The notes under the pieces are model-generated. The model was not told the origin of the DNA and searched no databases. It saw nothing but the letters and a program-made list of their open reading frames with translations. DNA of 64,000 bases. Origin: Rhodothermales bacterium. Lineage in GTDB: Bacteria; Bacteroidota; Rhodothermia; Rhodothermales; UBA10348. This document shows positions 8,890-19,005 of this stretch, piece after piece (position 1 is the first letter of the stretch; each line of letters opens with the position of its first letter). Position numbers and translations under genes: made by a program. The DNA is taken from assembly GCA_028284865.1 (NCBI GenBank), contig JANQQV010000020.1, positions 248,001 through 312,000 of the forward strand, given 5' to 3'.

Positions 8890-11535
8890 TTACTCGGCTG
8901 CCAGGGATGCCTGGGCTGCTGCGAGACGAGCAATCGGTACACGGAATGGCGAACAAGACACGTAGTCCATGCCGACTTCGAAGCAGAAGTGCACCGAACG
9001 CGGATCGCCACCATGCTCACCACAGATACCGACCTTCAGACCGGTACGTGCATCGCGACCACGCTCCGTACCCATGCGGACCAGCTGGCCCACACCGGTG
9101 ACGTCCAGCGACTGGAACGGATCGTCTGGCAGGATCTTCTTGCCAACGTACTCGGGAAGGAAGACGCCCGCATCGTCGCGGCTGTAACCGAAGGTCATCT
9201 GCGTCAGGTCGTTCGTACCGAAGGAGAAGAACTCCGCTTCTACGGCAATCTGATCAGCCGTCAGAGCTGCGCGAGGAATCTCGATCATCGTACCGATCAG
9301 GAAATCGACGCGAGCGCCTTTCTCTTCAAAGACTTTCTCAGCCGTATCGGCAATGACAGCCTTCTGGTTGGCGAACTCTTCGACCGTACCGATCAGCGGC
9401 ACCATGATTTCGGGCAGCACTTCAACACCATCCTGCGACAGCTCAACAGCTGCCTCGATGATAGCACGCGTCTGCATCTCGGTGATCTCTGGATAGGTGA
9501 CACCCAGACGGCAACCGCGGTGACCCAGCATCGGGTTGAACTCGGACAGCGACTCGACCTTGGCCTTCACGACGTCAAACGAGACGCCCATCTTGTCGGC
9601 CATGTCCTTCATGTCAGCCTCACCGTGCGGCAGGAACTCATGAAGCGGTGGGTCCAGGAGGCGAACCGTGACCGGCTTGCCTGCCATCGCCTTGAAGATG
9701 CCCAGGAAGTCTTCCTTCTGGTATGGAAGGAGCTTGGCCAGAGCCGCTTTGCGAGCGTCAAGGTCGGCTGCCAGGATCATCTCCCGGACACTGTCAATGC
9801 GATCGCCTTCAAAGAACATGTGCTCCGTACGGCAAAGGCCGATACCTTCGGCGCCGAATTCGATGGCCTTCGCGGCGTCAGCCGGCGCATCTGCGTTGGT
9901 ACGGACTTTCATCGTGCGGTACTCATCGACCCAAGCCATGAACGTACCGAAGTCGCCCGTAAGCTCAGGAGCAACCAGCTTCTGAGCACCTGTGATGACT
10001 TCACCGGTCGTACCGTTGATGGAAACCCAGTCACCATCGTTGACAGTGACATTACCGGCGGTGAATTTGCCTGCTTTGTAGTCGATGACAACGTCGCCAC
10101 AACCGGCCACACACGGCTTACCCCAACCACGTGCCACAACGGCGGCGTGACTGGTCATGCCACCACGGCTGGTGAGGATACCCTCAGCGGCGTGCATGCC
10201 ACCGACGTCTTCTGGGCTGGTCTCGATGCGGACCAGAATGACTTTTTCACCAGCAGCGTGACGCTCTTCTGCCTCGTCAGCAGAGAAGACAGCTTTACCG
10301 ACGGCAGCTCCGGGCGAGGCCGGAAGGCCAACGGCGATAACGTCACTCTTGTAATCATCCGGATTTTCGAATCCGGGGTGCAGCAGCTGATCCAGGTGAC
10401 CCGGCTCAACCATGTCGCGAACCGCTTCCTTGGTGGAGATCAGTCCCTCTTCGACCATTTCGACAGCCGTACGAACGGCGGCGGCGCCGGTGCGCTTACC
10501 ATTGCGGGTCTGCAGGATGTAGAGGTTGCCCTCCTGCACCGTGAACTCGATGTCCTGCATGTTGCGGTAGTGCTTCTCGAGCTGCTGGGTGACTTCCACC
10601 AGGCGCGCATAGGCCGGAGGAAACACCGCTTCCATCTGCGAGAGGTCTTCCGGAGTACGAATACCAGCGACGACGTCCTCACCCTGCGCATTCACCAGGA
10701 ACTCGCCGTATAGCTTGTTCTCACCCGTGGAAGGGTTACGCGTAAAGAGAACGCCAGTACCGCTTCCCTCGCCCATGTTTCCGAATACCATGGCCTGCAC
10801 GTTGACCGCCGTACCAATCAGGCCGGTGATCTTGTTGATCGTGCGGTACTTGACGGCACGCTCGCTATCCCATGAGCCAAAGACGGCATTGATGGAGAGC
10901 TTGAGCTGCTCGTAGGGGTCACTCGGGAACATGGAACCCGTGTGCTGCTGGTAAATGGCCTTGTAGCGCTCAACCAGCACTTTCAGGTCGTCAGCCGTGA
11001 GATCCACGTCGTTGCTGACACCCCGCTCCTGCTTGAGACCTTCAATGGCCTCTTCGAAGTACTCGTGGTGAACACCCATGACCACGTCGCCGAACATGTC
11101 GATGAAGCGACGATAGGCATCGTAAGCGAAGCGGGGGTTGCCTGTCTTGCTTGCCAGACCTTCTACCGCCTCATCGTTCAGACCCAGGTTCAGGACCGTG
11201 TCCATCATCCCCGGCATGGAAACCGCAGCGCCGGAGCGAACCGAAACGAGCAGCGGATTTTCTGAATCGCCAAAACCTGCTCCCATCTGGGAAGCAATGT
11301 GATCGATACCGTCGCGGACCTGGTCATCCAGATTCGCTGGCCATTCGCCGCCGTGTTCGCTGTAGTATTTGCAGCTGTCGGTGTTGATCGTGAATCCTGG
11401 AGGCACAGGAAGCCCGATTGAGCTCATTTCAGAAAGGTTGGCACCTTTGCCGCCCAGGTGGGCTTTCATTGACCGGTCTCCTTCAGCGATACCATCGCCA
11501 AACTTGTAGACCAGTTTCGTCAGATTGTCTGCCAT
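8890..11535 (-). CDS. ppdK: Pyruvate, phosphate dikinase
   Basis: An 881-residue enzyme that interconverts pyruvate + ATP + Pi with PEP + AMP + PPi. The N-terminal ATP-grasp domain begins with [10 protein letters not shown] and [10 protein letters not shown]. The swivelling phosphohistidine domain has [18 protein letters not shown] with H463. The C-terminal PEP/pyruvate barrel has the catalytic cysteine C838 in [11 protein letters not shown]. The length is typical for bacterial PPDK, and all the residues needed for catalysis are present. It is monocistronic, divergent from topA, and ends at the hairpin at 8751-8780. A TATATTTG box lies about 110 bases upstream. Confidence 0.97.
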   Translation of the reverse strand: MADNLTKLVYKFGDGIAEGDRSMKAHLGGKGANLSEMSSIGLPVPPGFTINTDSCKYYSEHGGEWPANLDDQVRDGIDHIASQMGAGFGDSENPLLVSVRSGAAVSMPGMMDTVLNLGLNDEAVEGLASKTGNPRFAYDAYRRFIDMFGDVVMGVHHEYFEEAIEGLKQERGVSNDVDLTADDLKVLVERYKAIYQQHTGSMFPSDPYEQLKLSINAVFGSWDSERAVKYRTINKITGLIGTAVNVQAMVFGNMGEGSGTGVLFTRNPSTGENKLYGEFLVNAQGEDVVAGIRTPEDLSQMEAVFPPAYARLVEVTQQLEKHYRNMQDIEFTVQEGNLYILQTRNGKRTGAAAVRTAVEMVEEGLISTKEAVRDMVEPGHLDQLLHPGFENPDDYKSDVIAVGLPASPGAAVGKAVFSADEAEERHAAGEKVILVRIETSPEDVGGMHAAEGILTSRGGMTSHAAVVARGWGKPCVAGCGDVVIDYKAGKFTAGNVTVNDGDWVSINGTTGEVITGAQKLVAPELTGDFGTFMAWVDEYRTMKVRTNADAPADAAKAIEFGAEGIGLCRTEHMFFEGDRIDSVREMILAADLDARKAALAKLLPYQKEDFLGIFKAMAGKPVTVRLLDPPLHEFLPHGEADMKDMADKMGVSFDVVKAKVESLSEFNPMLGHRGCRLGVTYPEITEMQTRAIIEAAVELSQDGVEVLPEIMVPLIGTVEEFANQKAVIADTAEKVFEEKGARVDFLIGTMIEIPRAALTADQIAVEAEFFSFGTNDLTQMTFGYSRDDAGVFLPEYVGKKILPDDPFQSLDVTGVGQLVRMGTERGRDARTGLKVGICGEHGGDPRSVHFCFEVGMDYVSCSPFRVPIARLAAAQASLAAE

Positions 11536-11644
11536 CGTGTAATGGTGGATCCGTGTTGAATAATTCTAGTCGACGAAATCGTCACGTCGGACTCGCCGGG
11601 CCTCGAGTGAAATCTGGCCCTTTTTCGCTATTGGCGAATTCGGT

Positions 11645-11652
11645 CAAATATA
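11645..11652 (-). promoter_or_regulatory. Candidate -7 box of ppdK promoter
   Basis: On the minus strand this reads TATATTTG, a full match to the Bacteroidota -7 consensus TAnnTTTG, 110 bases upstream of the ppdK start. No good -33 TTTG is seen at the expected distance, so this is tentative. It sits in the 333-base gap 11536-11868 between the divergent ppdK and topA genes. The rest of the gap shows only AT-rich stretches and no gene. Confidence 0.35.
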
Positions 11653-11868
11653 CGGAGCGGGTACTCCTGACAGCCTCCGTAGCGTTCTAAGAAATCATTA
11701 ATCACTGGTAGCGCTTCCGCATGCTGCCACTCCCTTCAGCGGCGACATCGGAACGCAAAACCCAGCGATGCGTGAGAGGGGTCAATTTTGATGAACCGCT
11801 CCTTGCCTCACCCTCACGGTCACAGTCATGACCCCGGATGAGAGCGACCGACCCCAAGTATTCTGCAC

Positions 11869-14451
11869 ATGAAGCGACTCGTCGTCGTCGAATCCCCGAC
11901 CAAAGCCCGCACCATTCGCAAATTCCTCCCGGACAGTTATGTCGTCGAGGCGAGCATGGGGCACGTCCGGGATCTCCCTCCGTCGGCGTCACAGATCCCG
12001 GAGAAGTTCAAAAAGCAGAAATGGTCCCGCTTGGGCGTGAATGTCGAGGAAGACTTCTCTCCCCTCTACATCGTGCCGACGGACAAGAAGAAGGTCGTCA
12101 AACAGCTGAAGACGGCTCTCAAAGAGGCCGACGAACTGTATATCGCGACGGATGAAGACCGTGAAGGTGAGTCCATCGGATGGCATTTGCTTGAGGTCCT
12201 GAATCCGAAGGTGCCTGTTCGACGCATGGTTTTCCACGAGATCACCAAACCCGCCATCCTCGAAGCGCTGGAGAACACCCGGGAGATGGACCAGCACCTC
12301 GTCGAAGCCCAGGAGACGCGTCGTGTGCTGGATCGCCTGGTCGGGTACTCCATCTCACCTCTTCTCTGGAAGAAGATTGCTCCCAAGCTTTCTGCAGGAC
12401 GTGTCCAGAGTGTGGCTGTCCGCATCCTGGTGCAGCGGGAGAAAGAACGCATTTTGTTCATCCCGGCTGAGTACTGGGACCTGAAGGCTGGTCTCGGCAC
12501 GAATGGCAGCGTATTTGACGCGGTCATGACGCATACAAATGGTCTTCGCTTGGCTACAGGCCGCGACTTTGACGACAACACCGGACGGCTGGCCGAAGGA
12601 ACGGTGGACGGCAAGGATGTCATTGTGCTCAAGGAGGATCGTGCCAAGGAGCTCGAAGGTGATCTCCCGAAAGGTCCCTGGACCGTGAATGAAGTCGAGC
12701 ATCGGATGACTACTCGTCGACCGACCGCTCCGTTCATCACCTCCACGTTGCAGCAGGAGTCCAGCCGAAAGCTGCGTCTCTCCGCCCGGGATACGATGCG
12801 AGTAGCCCAAAAGCTCTACGAGCAAGGCTTCATCACCTACATGCGAACCGACTCGACGTCTCTTTCCAAGGAGGCGATCACGGCTGCACGCAATGCCGTT
12901 TCCTCCCGTTATGGAGATGACTTCCTGAGTGATGGACCCCGGACCTTTTCCGGAAAAGTGCGCAACGCACAGGAAGCTCACGAAGCCATTCGACCGTCCG
13001 GCACCGAGATGAAAACCTCGGACGAACTCGGTCTGTCGGGACAGGAAGCAGCGCTGTATGATTTGATCTGGAAGCGCACCATGGCCTCCCAAATGGCCGA
13101 TGCCCGCATTCGGCGCACCACGGTTCGAATCGGCGCCGGTTCAGGCAACGATGAGTCCGTTTTCCGTGCAGGGGGCCAAACCATCGAATTTGCTGGTTTC
13201 ATGCGAGCGTACGTCGAAGGCTCGGATGACCCAGATGCGGCGCTGGACAACTCAGAAAATCCACTTCCGCCGCTCAATGAGGGCGATGTGGTCACCTTGA
13301 GCAATTTGGAGGCCAGTGGTCATGCCACCAAGCCTCCGGCCCGTTACACGGATGCCACCCTTATCCGCATCCTCGAAGCGGAAGGCATAGGTCGACCGAG
13401 TACCTATGCCTCGATCATCGATACCATCGTTCGTCGCGGCTATGTTCGTCGCGGTGGCAGCCAGCTGATCCCAACATTCACGGCGTTCGCCACGAACAAT
13501 CTCCTCGAGCAGCAATTCGGCAATTTGGTCGACACGGGCTTCACCGCTGGTATGGAGCAGGTTCTGGATGATATTGCAGACGGAAAGTTGGAGGCCACAC
13601 CCTATCTGAAGTCGTTTTATGATGGTGACAAGGGCCTCGCCGCCTCGATCGATTCCGGTCTTGATTCGATCGATGCCCGCGAAGTTTCTGGCATCACGTT
13701 CGAGAAATGGTCACCGTATATCGTCCGTGTGGGCAAGTATGGTCCGTATGTCGAACTCGAAGAAGGCGAAGAGCGCAAGGTAGCGTCCATCCCTCCCGAT
13801 GCGGCCCCTGGGGATATCGAGCAGGAGGACCTGGCCAGTTTCATTGCCGAGAAAGAGCGCGGAGATGATGTCCTGGGCATTCATCCCGACCATGAAATGC
13901 CGGTCTTCGTCAAGAAGGGTCCATACGGCTCGTATGTCCAGCTCGGAGATGACGAACAGGAAGGCAAGCCCAAGCGCGTCTCGGTACCGAAAAACATGGA
14001 TCCGGCCTCCGTCGATTTCGACAAGGCACTGAAACTGCTGGAACTGCCCAAAGAGCTGGGCAACCACCCGGATACGGGTACCGTCATCAAAGCGAACATT
14101 GGTCGATACGGTCCCTATGTCCAGCACGGATCTGTTTTCGCCTCGCTGACCAAGGATGACGACATCCTGGAAATCACCTACGACCGTGCCATTGAGCTCA
14201 TCGCCAAGAAGGAGGCACGCAACAAGCCGCTCCGCGTAGTTGGTGAGCACCCGGAGTCAGGCGAGATGATCGAGATCTGGGAAGGACGGTATGGCCCGTA
14301 TGTCAAGCACCAGCGCGTCAATGCCTCCCTTCCAAAGAATCGGCCTGCCGAATCCATTACCATGGACGAAGCCATCGAGCTGCTGAACGCGAAAGCGGTC
14401 AAGAAGAAATCCGGCGGACGCAAGCGCACGACGAAGAAGAAAAAGTCCTGA
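11869..14451 (+). CDS. topA: DNA topoisomerase I (type IA)
   Basis: An 860-residue enzyme that relaxes negative supercoils. The TOPRIM domain starts at once (KRLVVVESPTKARTI), with the acidic metal site in ATDEDREGE near residue 88-96. The active-site tyrosine is Y324 in FITYMRTDST. Instead of four-cysteine zinc fingers, the C-terminus (about 600-840) carries repeated GRYGPYV-type topoisomerase C-terminal repeats (KYGPYVEL, KKGPYGSYVQL, GRYGPYVQ, GRYGPYVK) and ends in a Lys-rich tail. It starts with ATG and has no Shine-Dalgarno sequence. It is convergent with rsgA, with 28 bases between the stops. Confidence 0.97.
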   Translation: MKRLVVVESPTKARTIRKFLPDSYVVEASMGHVRDLPPSASQIPEKFKKQKWSRLGVNVEEDFSPLYIVPTDKKKVVKQLKTALKEADELYIATDEDREGESIGWHLLEVLNPKVPVRRMVFHEITKPAILEALENTREMDQHLVEAQETRRVLDRLVGYSISPLLWKKIAPKLSAGRVQSVAVRILVQREKERILFIPAEYWDLKAGLGTNGSVFDAVMTHTNGLRLATGRDFDDNTGRLAEGTVDGKDVIVLKEDRAKELEGDLPKGPWTVNEVEHRMTTRRPTAPFITSTLQQESSRKLRLSARDTMRVAQKLYEQGFITYMRTDSTSLSKEAITAARNAVSSRYGDDFLSDGPRTFSGKVRNAQEAHEAIRPSGTEMKTSDELGLSGQEAALYDLIWKRTMASQMADARIRRTTVRIGAGSGNDESVFRAGGQTIEFAGFMRAYVEGSDDPDAALDNSENPLPPLNEGDVVTLSNLEASGHATKPPARYTDATLIRILEAEGIGRPSTYASIIDTIVRRGYVRRGGSQLIPTFTAFATNNLLEQQFGNLVDTGFTAGMEQVLDDIADGKLEATPYLKSFYDGDKGLAASIDSGLDSIDAREVSGITFEKWSPYIVRVGKYGPYVELEEGEERKVASIPPDAAPGDIEQEDLASFIAEKERGDDVLGIHPDHEMPVFVKKGPYGSYVQLGDDEQEGKPKRVSVPKNMDPASVDFDKALKLLELPKELGNHPDTGTVIKANIGRYGPYVQHGSVFASLTKDDDILEITYDRAIELIAKKEARNKPLRVVGEHPESGEMIEIWEGRYGPYVKHQRVNASLPKNRPAESITMDEAIELLNAKAVKKKSGGRKRTTKKKKS

Positions 14452-14479
14452 CCCGGCGGCCTCAGCGGCCTTATCGACC

Positions 14480-15424
14480 TCAGCGGCCGACGTCCTGATC
14501 GCCCAACTGTATGGAGCGCAGCATGTTGATGTAGCTCTCGTAGCGCTCGACTGGAAGTTCGTCCTCCTCAACCAACTCCTTGATCCGGCATCCGGGCTCG
14601 TGATCATGCGTGCAATTCGGGAATCGGCATTCTCCGAGATACTCCCTGAACTCCACGAAGCAATGGGACAGATCGGCCGCTTCGATTTCCACCAGTCCAA
14701 ATTCTCGCAAGCCAGGTGTGTCGCCGATGAATCCCCCCTTCTGTCTGAGTTCTCCGATGGGTAGAAGTTCGGCGTAGGTCGTGGTGTGGCGTCCCTTCTG
14801 GGTCGCTTCGCTGATGCCTCCCGTTCGGAGATCGAGTTTAGGAAGCAAGGCATTCAACAGCGAGGATTTGCCGACGCCCGAGGGCCCCACCAAGACATGG
14901 ATGCCGCTTGAAAGGGTCGTTCTCAGCTCATCCACCCCATCGCCCGTCAGGACAGAGGTGAACATCATCTCGTAACCCAGACTCGCGTACAGCTCAACGA
15001 AGAACCCAATATGCTCTTCGGCCCGTTCGTCCATCAGATCGGTCTTGTTCAGGATGATGCCCGCGTTGAGGCCGCGATACTCCGCCATCACCAGGAAGCG
15101 ATCGATGAATCCGGGGTTGATGCGAGGCTTGCGCACGCTCTGGACGACCCATGCCATGTCCAGATTGGCAATAATGACGTGCTCTTTGCCGACTTTCCGG
15201 CCCGCAGCCCTTCGGCTCAACTTTCCGTATCGCTCCTTTCGCTCGACAATCACCCCGGAGCCGTCTGGATTGACCTGAATCGATACGCGGTCGCCAATCA
15301 CGATCGGATTGGTGGCGTCTTCTTCCTGTAGACGGAATTTTCCCCGGATGGTACAGGATACGACGCCCTCGTCTGTCAACACTTCGTGTCGACTCCCCGT
15401 TGACCGTAGGACGAGTCCATTCAC
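14480..15424 (-). CDS. rsgA: Ribosome small-subunit GTPase RsgA
   Basis: A circularly permuted GTPase that checks late 30S maturation. With the preferred GTG start at 15424 it has 314 residues: an OB domain (starting VNGLVLRSTGSRHEVL), then G4 NKTDLMD, then the P-loop GPSGVGKSSLLN and G3 DTPGLREFG, then a C-terminal zinc site with the pattern C..C.H..C (CRFPNCTHDHEPGC). The frame is open upstream to an ATG at 15511, but that would overlap the preceding gene by 86 bases and add residues foreign to the family. The GTG begins one base after the upstream stop, so coupling is likely. Confidence 0.93.
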   Translation of the reverse strand: MNGLVLRSTGSRHEVLTDEGVVSCTIRGKFRLQEEDATNPIVIGDRVSIQVNPDGSGVIVERKERYGKLSRRAAGRKVGKEHVIIANLDMAWVVQSVRKPRINPGFIDRFLVMAEYRGLNAGIILNKTDLMDERAEEHIGFFVELYASLGYEMMFTSVLTGDGVDELRTTLSSGIHVLVGPSGVGKSSLLNALLPKLDLRTGGISEATQKGRHTTTYAELLPIGELRQKGGFIGDTPGLREFGLVEIEAADLSHCFVEFREYLGECRFPNCTHDHEPGCRIKELVEEDELPVERYESYINMLRSIQLGDQDVGR

Positions 15425-15425
15425 G

Positions 15426-15803
15426 TCAGGAGCGCGCCTTGGATCGTGCAGAAACGGGCTCAACATCCAGGATCTCATCCTCTTGTTCGAGGGAGATTCG
15501 CGTAGAAGCATCGTGCGCCTCGAGCTGCTTGGTGGCCGAGCCGACCTTGATCACCTCCATCTCCAGGTCCTCGATCTTCGCTGCGAGGGGCGCCGTCGCA
15601 TCTTCGACCGCACGTCGCATCATGGATTCCAGCTCGGAGGTGGTCATGCTTGACCCATCCGAGACTGATTTTTGTCCGGCATTCTGTTTGCGCTTGTGAC
15701 GCAGAATCATGGACGTCAGCGTGAGCCCGAAAAAGCTCATGACGGTCAACATGAAAAGGACAAAGACTTCTTCAGGCATGGCGAAGATCCGGTTTTGAGG
15801 CAA
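15426..15803 (-). CDS. Small membrane/coiled-coil protein (paralogue A)
   Basis: 125 residues, function not known. One N-terminal membrane helix (about 12-33, FVLFMLTVMSFFGLTLTSMI) is followed by a basic stretch RHKRKQ. A predicted coiled-coil segment (about 52-80, SELESMMRRAVEDATAPLAA, then KIEDLE) comes next, and then an acidic tail. It is clearly homologous to the next gene upstream in the segment SELE.M....V.....PL...I..LE, so the two arose by tandem duplication. An in-frame ATG at residue 9 may be the true start. It abuts rsgA. The layout resembles PspB-like membrane regulators, but sequence identity to PspB is not evident. Confidence 0.72.
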   Translation of the reverse strand: MPQNRIFAMPEEVFVLFMLTVMSFFGLTLTSMILRHKRKQNAGQKSVSDGSSMTTSELESMMRRAVEDATAPLAAKIEDLEMEVIKVGSATKQLEAHDASTRISLEQEDEILDVEPVSARSKARS

Positions 15804-15841
15804 GGCGGTTAGTGTCGGGATTCACTCGGCAACTCACGCAG

Positions 15842-16138
15842 TCAGAGAGCTTCATCGGTCGAACGAACCTCTGATGGATCCGTCTCCGGAGCTGACAACT
15901 GTCGTTTCTGCTGTCCCTCTGCCAGCTGCAGGGTCTCCAACTCGTCGATTCGTTCCTGAAGCGGCTTCACAGCCTCAGCAACCGAAAGTTGTATCATCTC
16001 TTCAAGCTCAGACATCAGCATGGTGGAGCCGGGGCCACTATCCCCTTTGGCCAACAACTTCGCTTTCTCATGGTCCAGACCCATCTTGACGACGATGAGT
16101 GCGAAACCCAGGACCATGGCAACAATGGCAGCGCCCAT
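15842..16138 (-). CDS. Small membrane/coiled-coil protein (paralogue B)
   Basis: 98 residues, function not known. The first about 20 residues are a membrane helix (MGAAIVAMVLGFALIVVKMG). Next come a charged linker (DHEKAKLLAKGDSG) and a coiled-coil stretch (SELEEMIQLSVAEAVKPLQE and RIDELETLQLAEGQ) that matches the equivalent stretch of the 15426-15803 gene. The polar tail is not conserved. It is the first gene of a leftward run with its paralogue and rsgA (38 bases, then contiguous). Confidence 0.72.
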   Translation of the reverse strand: MGAAIVAMVLGFALIVVKMGLDHEKAKLLAKGDSGPGSTMLMSELEEMIQLSVAEAVKPLQERIDELETLQLAEGQQKRQLSAPETDPSEVRSTDEAL

Positions 16139-16296
16139 TTCGATTCTGACTCAAATTGGAGGAATTCCGACGCGCAATCGTACGCCGGTGCGGGCCTGCA
16201 AGTTACGCAAACAGCAGCGGCCCTGACAGAGTGGTCTGCCCGGTCGGGACTCTCGACAAGCGTCAAAGCATTCCCTCGTAAAGCACTCCCTTTGGC

Positions 16297-17508
16297 CTAG
16301 AGGTCGTTGCCCCGCGGCGTAAAGGACTGGATCCCGGTCAGTTCGCGACCCAGAATGAGGCCGTGAATGTCATACGTGCCCTCGTAGGTGTTCACACTTT
16401 CGAGGTTCACCATGTGATGAATCACGCGATACTCACCCGTGATACCGTTGCCTCCCATCATGTCACGAGCAATGCGTGCCATCTCGAGGGCTTTGCCGCA
16501 GTTGTTGCGCTTGGCCAATGAGATCATGCTCGGGTGCACGGCGCCGGAATCTTTCAATTCACCCAATCGCCACGCAAGAAGCTGCATCTGTGTGATTTCG
16601 GTGACCATGTTGGCAAGCTTGGTCTGAACCAGCTGCATGGCTCCCAGCGGGTAGCCGAACTGCTTCCGCTCCATCACATACTGACGTGCGCGTGAATAGC
16701 AGTTTTCAGCCGCACCGAGCGCGCCCCAGACGATACCATAACGAGCATTATTGAGACACGAGAACGGTCCCTTGAGGCCCTTGACCTCAGGAAACATGTT
16801 TTCCTCTGGCACAAAGACGTTGTCCATCACGATTTCGCCCGTGTGGGAAGCCCTGAGGGACATTTTGTTGTGCGTCACCGGCGCGGACAGTCCCTCCATC
16901 CCTTTCTCCAGGACGAAGCCGCGGATGACTCCTTTGTCTCCTGGACTCTCTTTCAACTTGGCCCAAACCACGAAGACATCGGCAACCGGTGAGTTCGTGA
17001 TCCACATTTTGGCGCCATTGAGGATGAACCCGCCATCGCCGCGAACGGCTGTCGTGGTCATCCCGCCGGGATCAGAGCCGTGGTCCGGCTCGGTGAGCCC
17101 AAAGCAACCGATCCACTCTGCGGTGGCCAGCTTCGGCAGGTACTTGCGACGCATCTCCTCTGTACCGAAATCCATGATCGGGTACATGACCAGTGACGAC
17201 TGTACGGACGCAAAGGAGCGATATCCGGAATCAACACGCTCGAGTTCGCGCGCAATCAGGCCGTACGCCGTGTAGGAGGCGCCAACCCCACCGTACTCTT
17301 CGGGGATCGTCGCGCCCAACAATCCCAGTTCGCCCAGCTCTTTCGGGATTTCCTCGTGGAAGATGCCCTCTTGATTCCCCTCCATGGCACGCGGCTCAAG
17401 GTGGGTCTGGGCGTACTCCCGAGCTGACTCCATGATGAGACGCTCCTCTTCCCCGAGAAGGGATTCAAACTGATAAGCGTCGTCCGGATTGAAGAAAGGC
17501 TTCGACAT
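16297..17508 (-). CDS. gcdH: Acyl-CoA dehydrogenase, glutaryl-CoA dehydrogenase type
   Basis: A flavoenzyme of 403 residues from the preferred ATG at 17508; an ATG at 17577 would add 23 unsupported residues. The N-terminal helical domain contains [18 protein letters not shown]. The middle beta domain contains [16 protein letters not shown], the FAD/substrate loop typical of glutaryl-CoA dehydrogenases. The C-terminus has [20 protein letters not shown], with E376 as the catalytic base. The tail ..YEGT.DIH.LILGR..TG is characteristic of GcdH, which oxidatively decarboxylates glutaryl-CoA to crotonyl-CoA in lysine and tryptophan breakdown. A general acyl-CoA dehydrogenase is the alternative. Confidence 0.88.
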   Translation of the reverse strand: MSKPFFNPDDAYQFESLLGEEERLIMESAREYAQTHLEPRAMEGNQEGIFHEEIPKELGELGLLGATIPEEYGGVGASYTAYGLIARELERVDSGYRSFASVQSSLVMYPIMDFGTEEMRRKYLPKLATAEWIGCFGLTEPDHGSDPGGMTTTAVRGDGGFILNGAKMWITNSPVADVFVVWAKLKESPGDKGVIRGFVLEKGMEGLSAPVTHNKMSLRASHTGEIVMDNVFVPEENMFPEVKGLKGPFSCLNNARYGIVWGALGAAENCYSRARQYVMERKQFGYPLGAMQLVQTKLANMVTEITQMQLLAWRLGELKDSGAVHPSMISLAKRNNCGKALEMARIARDMMGGNGITGEYRVIHHMVNLESVNTYEGTYDIHGLILGRELTGIQSFTPRGNDL

Positions 17509-17789
17509 GCTGGAAAAACCGTAGAGTGTGTAAGTGACTGACGACCCGCTCGTGACCTTCGTGGAGCTGGAGGCCAAGGTTGGTCGAACTGGCCTGTTCC
17601 ATTCGATCAGGGTCGTATCTCGCCAAAGATACCGACGAGAAGTACCGGCAGGAAGCGCTTTCTGTCGCCACTGGTGGAACTTGACGTGTTCTCCATCATG
17701 ATCGCCCGTAGTTCCGGCTGGCTCGGATTCAACATGTGTCCCGGTTTCGGTAGTTTCCCGCCGCGCATCCCTCTCACCACCCTCCTGTC

Positions 17790-18881
17790 ATGACATCAAT
17801 TACCATCATCGGATGTGGCCTGATGGGTGGATCGTTGGGTCTGGCCATGAAGAATGCCCGACCTGATTTGGTCATCACAGGGTGGGATACGCCTGGCGCA
17901 CTGGAAACGGCCCAGCAGCGAGGTGCTATCGATCGGATTGCCACATCGCTCGAGGATGCCGTTTCGGAAGCAGACTTGGTGGTTCTGGCTACACCGCTTT
18001 CGGCCACCTTGTCGATGGTGAAAGCCTTGAAGGCAGCGATCTCCGAATCGACGTGGGTGCACGACATCTGTTCAGTCAAGCAGCCGTTGGCAAAGGCGTT
18101 CAGCAGCGCACCCGGCCATGAGCGTTATCTCGGCGGGCATCCCATGACGGGTTCCGAAAAATCGGGTATCCGCCACGCCGATCCGGTGTTATACGAGAAT
18201 GCGACCTACGTCCTGTGTCCGCCGGATGGCATGCCGCGCGACAGCTCCTTCGACGCAGTAGTAGCACTGCTTGAATCTACGGGGGCCCTCCTGTTGGAAA
18301 TGGACGCTACCGTTCATGACCGCATAGCCGCGCATGTCTCGCACGTCCCTCAACTGTTGTCTGTGTTGCTGGTCAACCTGGCTGATCAAGCTCGAAAGAC
18401 GGATCCAGAAGTCCTTCGCCTGGCGGCAGGTGGTTTTCGCGATATGACGCGCATTGCCGGATCGCCATTCCCCATGTGGGAGGATATTCTTGACACGAAT
18501 CGGGACGAAATCACACAGGCACTCTCCTCGTTTCGGGGGATGCTGGACGGATTGCTGTCAGATCTCGATGCGGGAGCCTACCCGTCAATCGGCGATCGAT
18601 TCCGCACGGCAGAGCAGACACGGGACTTCATTCCCACGGATGGCAAAGGATTCCTCAAGCCGCTGGCGGATGTCTTCGTGTTCACCGCCGATCGTCCTGG
18701 AGCATTGGTCGAGCTGACGGGCGCGCTCTTCAAAGCCGAACTCAGTATAAAGGATATCGAACTGCTCCGAATCCGGGAGAACCGAGGTGGCACGTTCAGA
18801 CTTGGATTCGAGACGTCTGAAGAAGCCAACGACGCTATCGCTGTGCTCACCGAAACCGGCTTCACGGCGTATCGGCTGTAA
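17790..18881 (+). CDS. tyrA: Prephenate dehydrogenase with C-terminal ACT domain
   Basis: A 363-residue enzyme of tyrosine synthesis (prephenate + NAD(P)+ to 4-hydroxyphenylpyruvate). The Rossmann motif ITIIGCGLMGGSLGLAM is at residues 4-20. The substrate region has DICSVKQPL and GGHPMTGSEKSG, and the helical dimerisation domain follows with HDRIAAHVSHVPQLLS. A C-terminal ACT domain (about 295-363, VFVFTADRPGALVELTGALF) would give feedback control by tyrosine. It is the first gene of the rightward run tyrA-gcvT-ftsK-purK-purE, although 124 bases separate it from gcvT. Confidence 0.92.
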   Translation: MTSITIIGCGLMGGSLGLAMKNARPDLVITGWDTPGALETAQQRGAIDRIATSLEDAVSEADLVVLATPLSATLSMVKALKAAISESTWVHDICSVKQPLAKAFSSAPGHERYLGGHPMTGSEKSGIRHADPVLYENATYVLCPPDGMPRDSSFDAVVALLESTGALLLEMDATVHDRIAAHVSHVPQLLSVLLVNLADQARKTDPEVLRLAAGGFRDMTRIAGSPFPMWEDILDTNRDEITQALSSFRGMLDGLLSDLDAGAYPSIGDRFRTAEQTRDFIPTDGKGFLKPLADVFVFTADRPGALVELTGALFKAELSIKDIELLRIRENRGGTFRLGFETSEEANDAIAVLTETGFTAYRL

Positions 18882-19005
18882 TAGGCCGGGACCAGTCAAG
18901 ATTCCTCCAATTGAATGCGTGGAGAGTACTGGTTCATTGTTCACACGAACGAACACGCGTATCATCCGGCATTCTGCACTCCCCACTTAATCCTGAAGTG
19001 AACCC

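Noticed and set aside
8989-10713. A 574-codon open frame on the plus strand opposite ppdK
   Set aside because: It runs antisense within a conserved, fully explained enzyme gene, has no recognisable domain, and is a by-product of strong codon bias.
14455-14490. Direct repeat CCTCAGCGGCC in the topA/rsgA gap as a terminator
   Set aside because: The copies are direct rather than inverted, and no T run follows.
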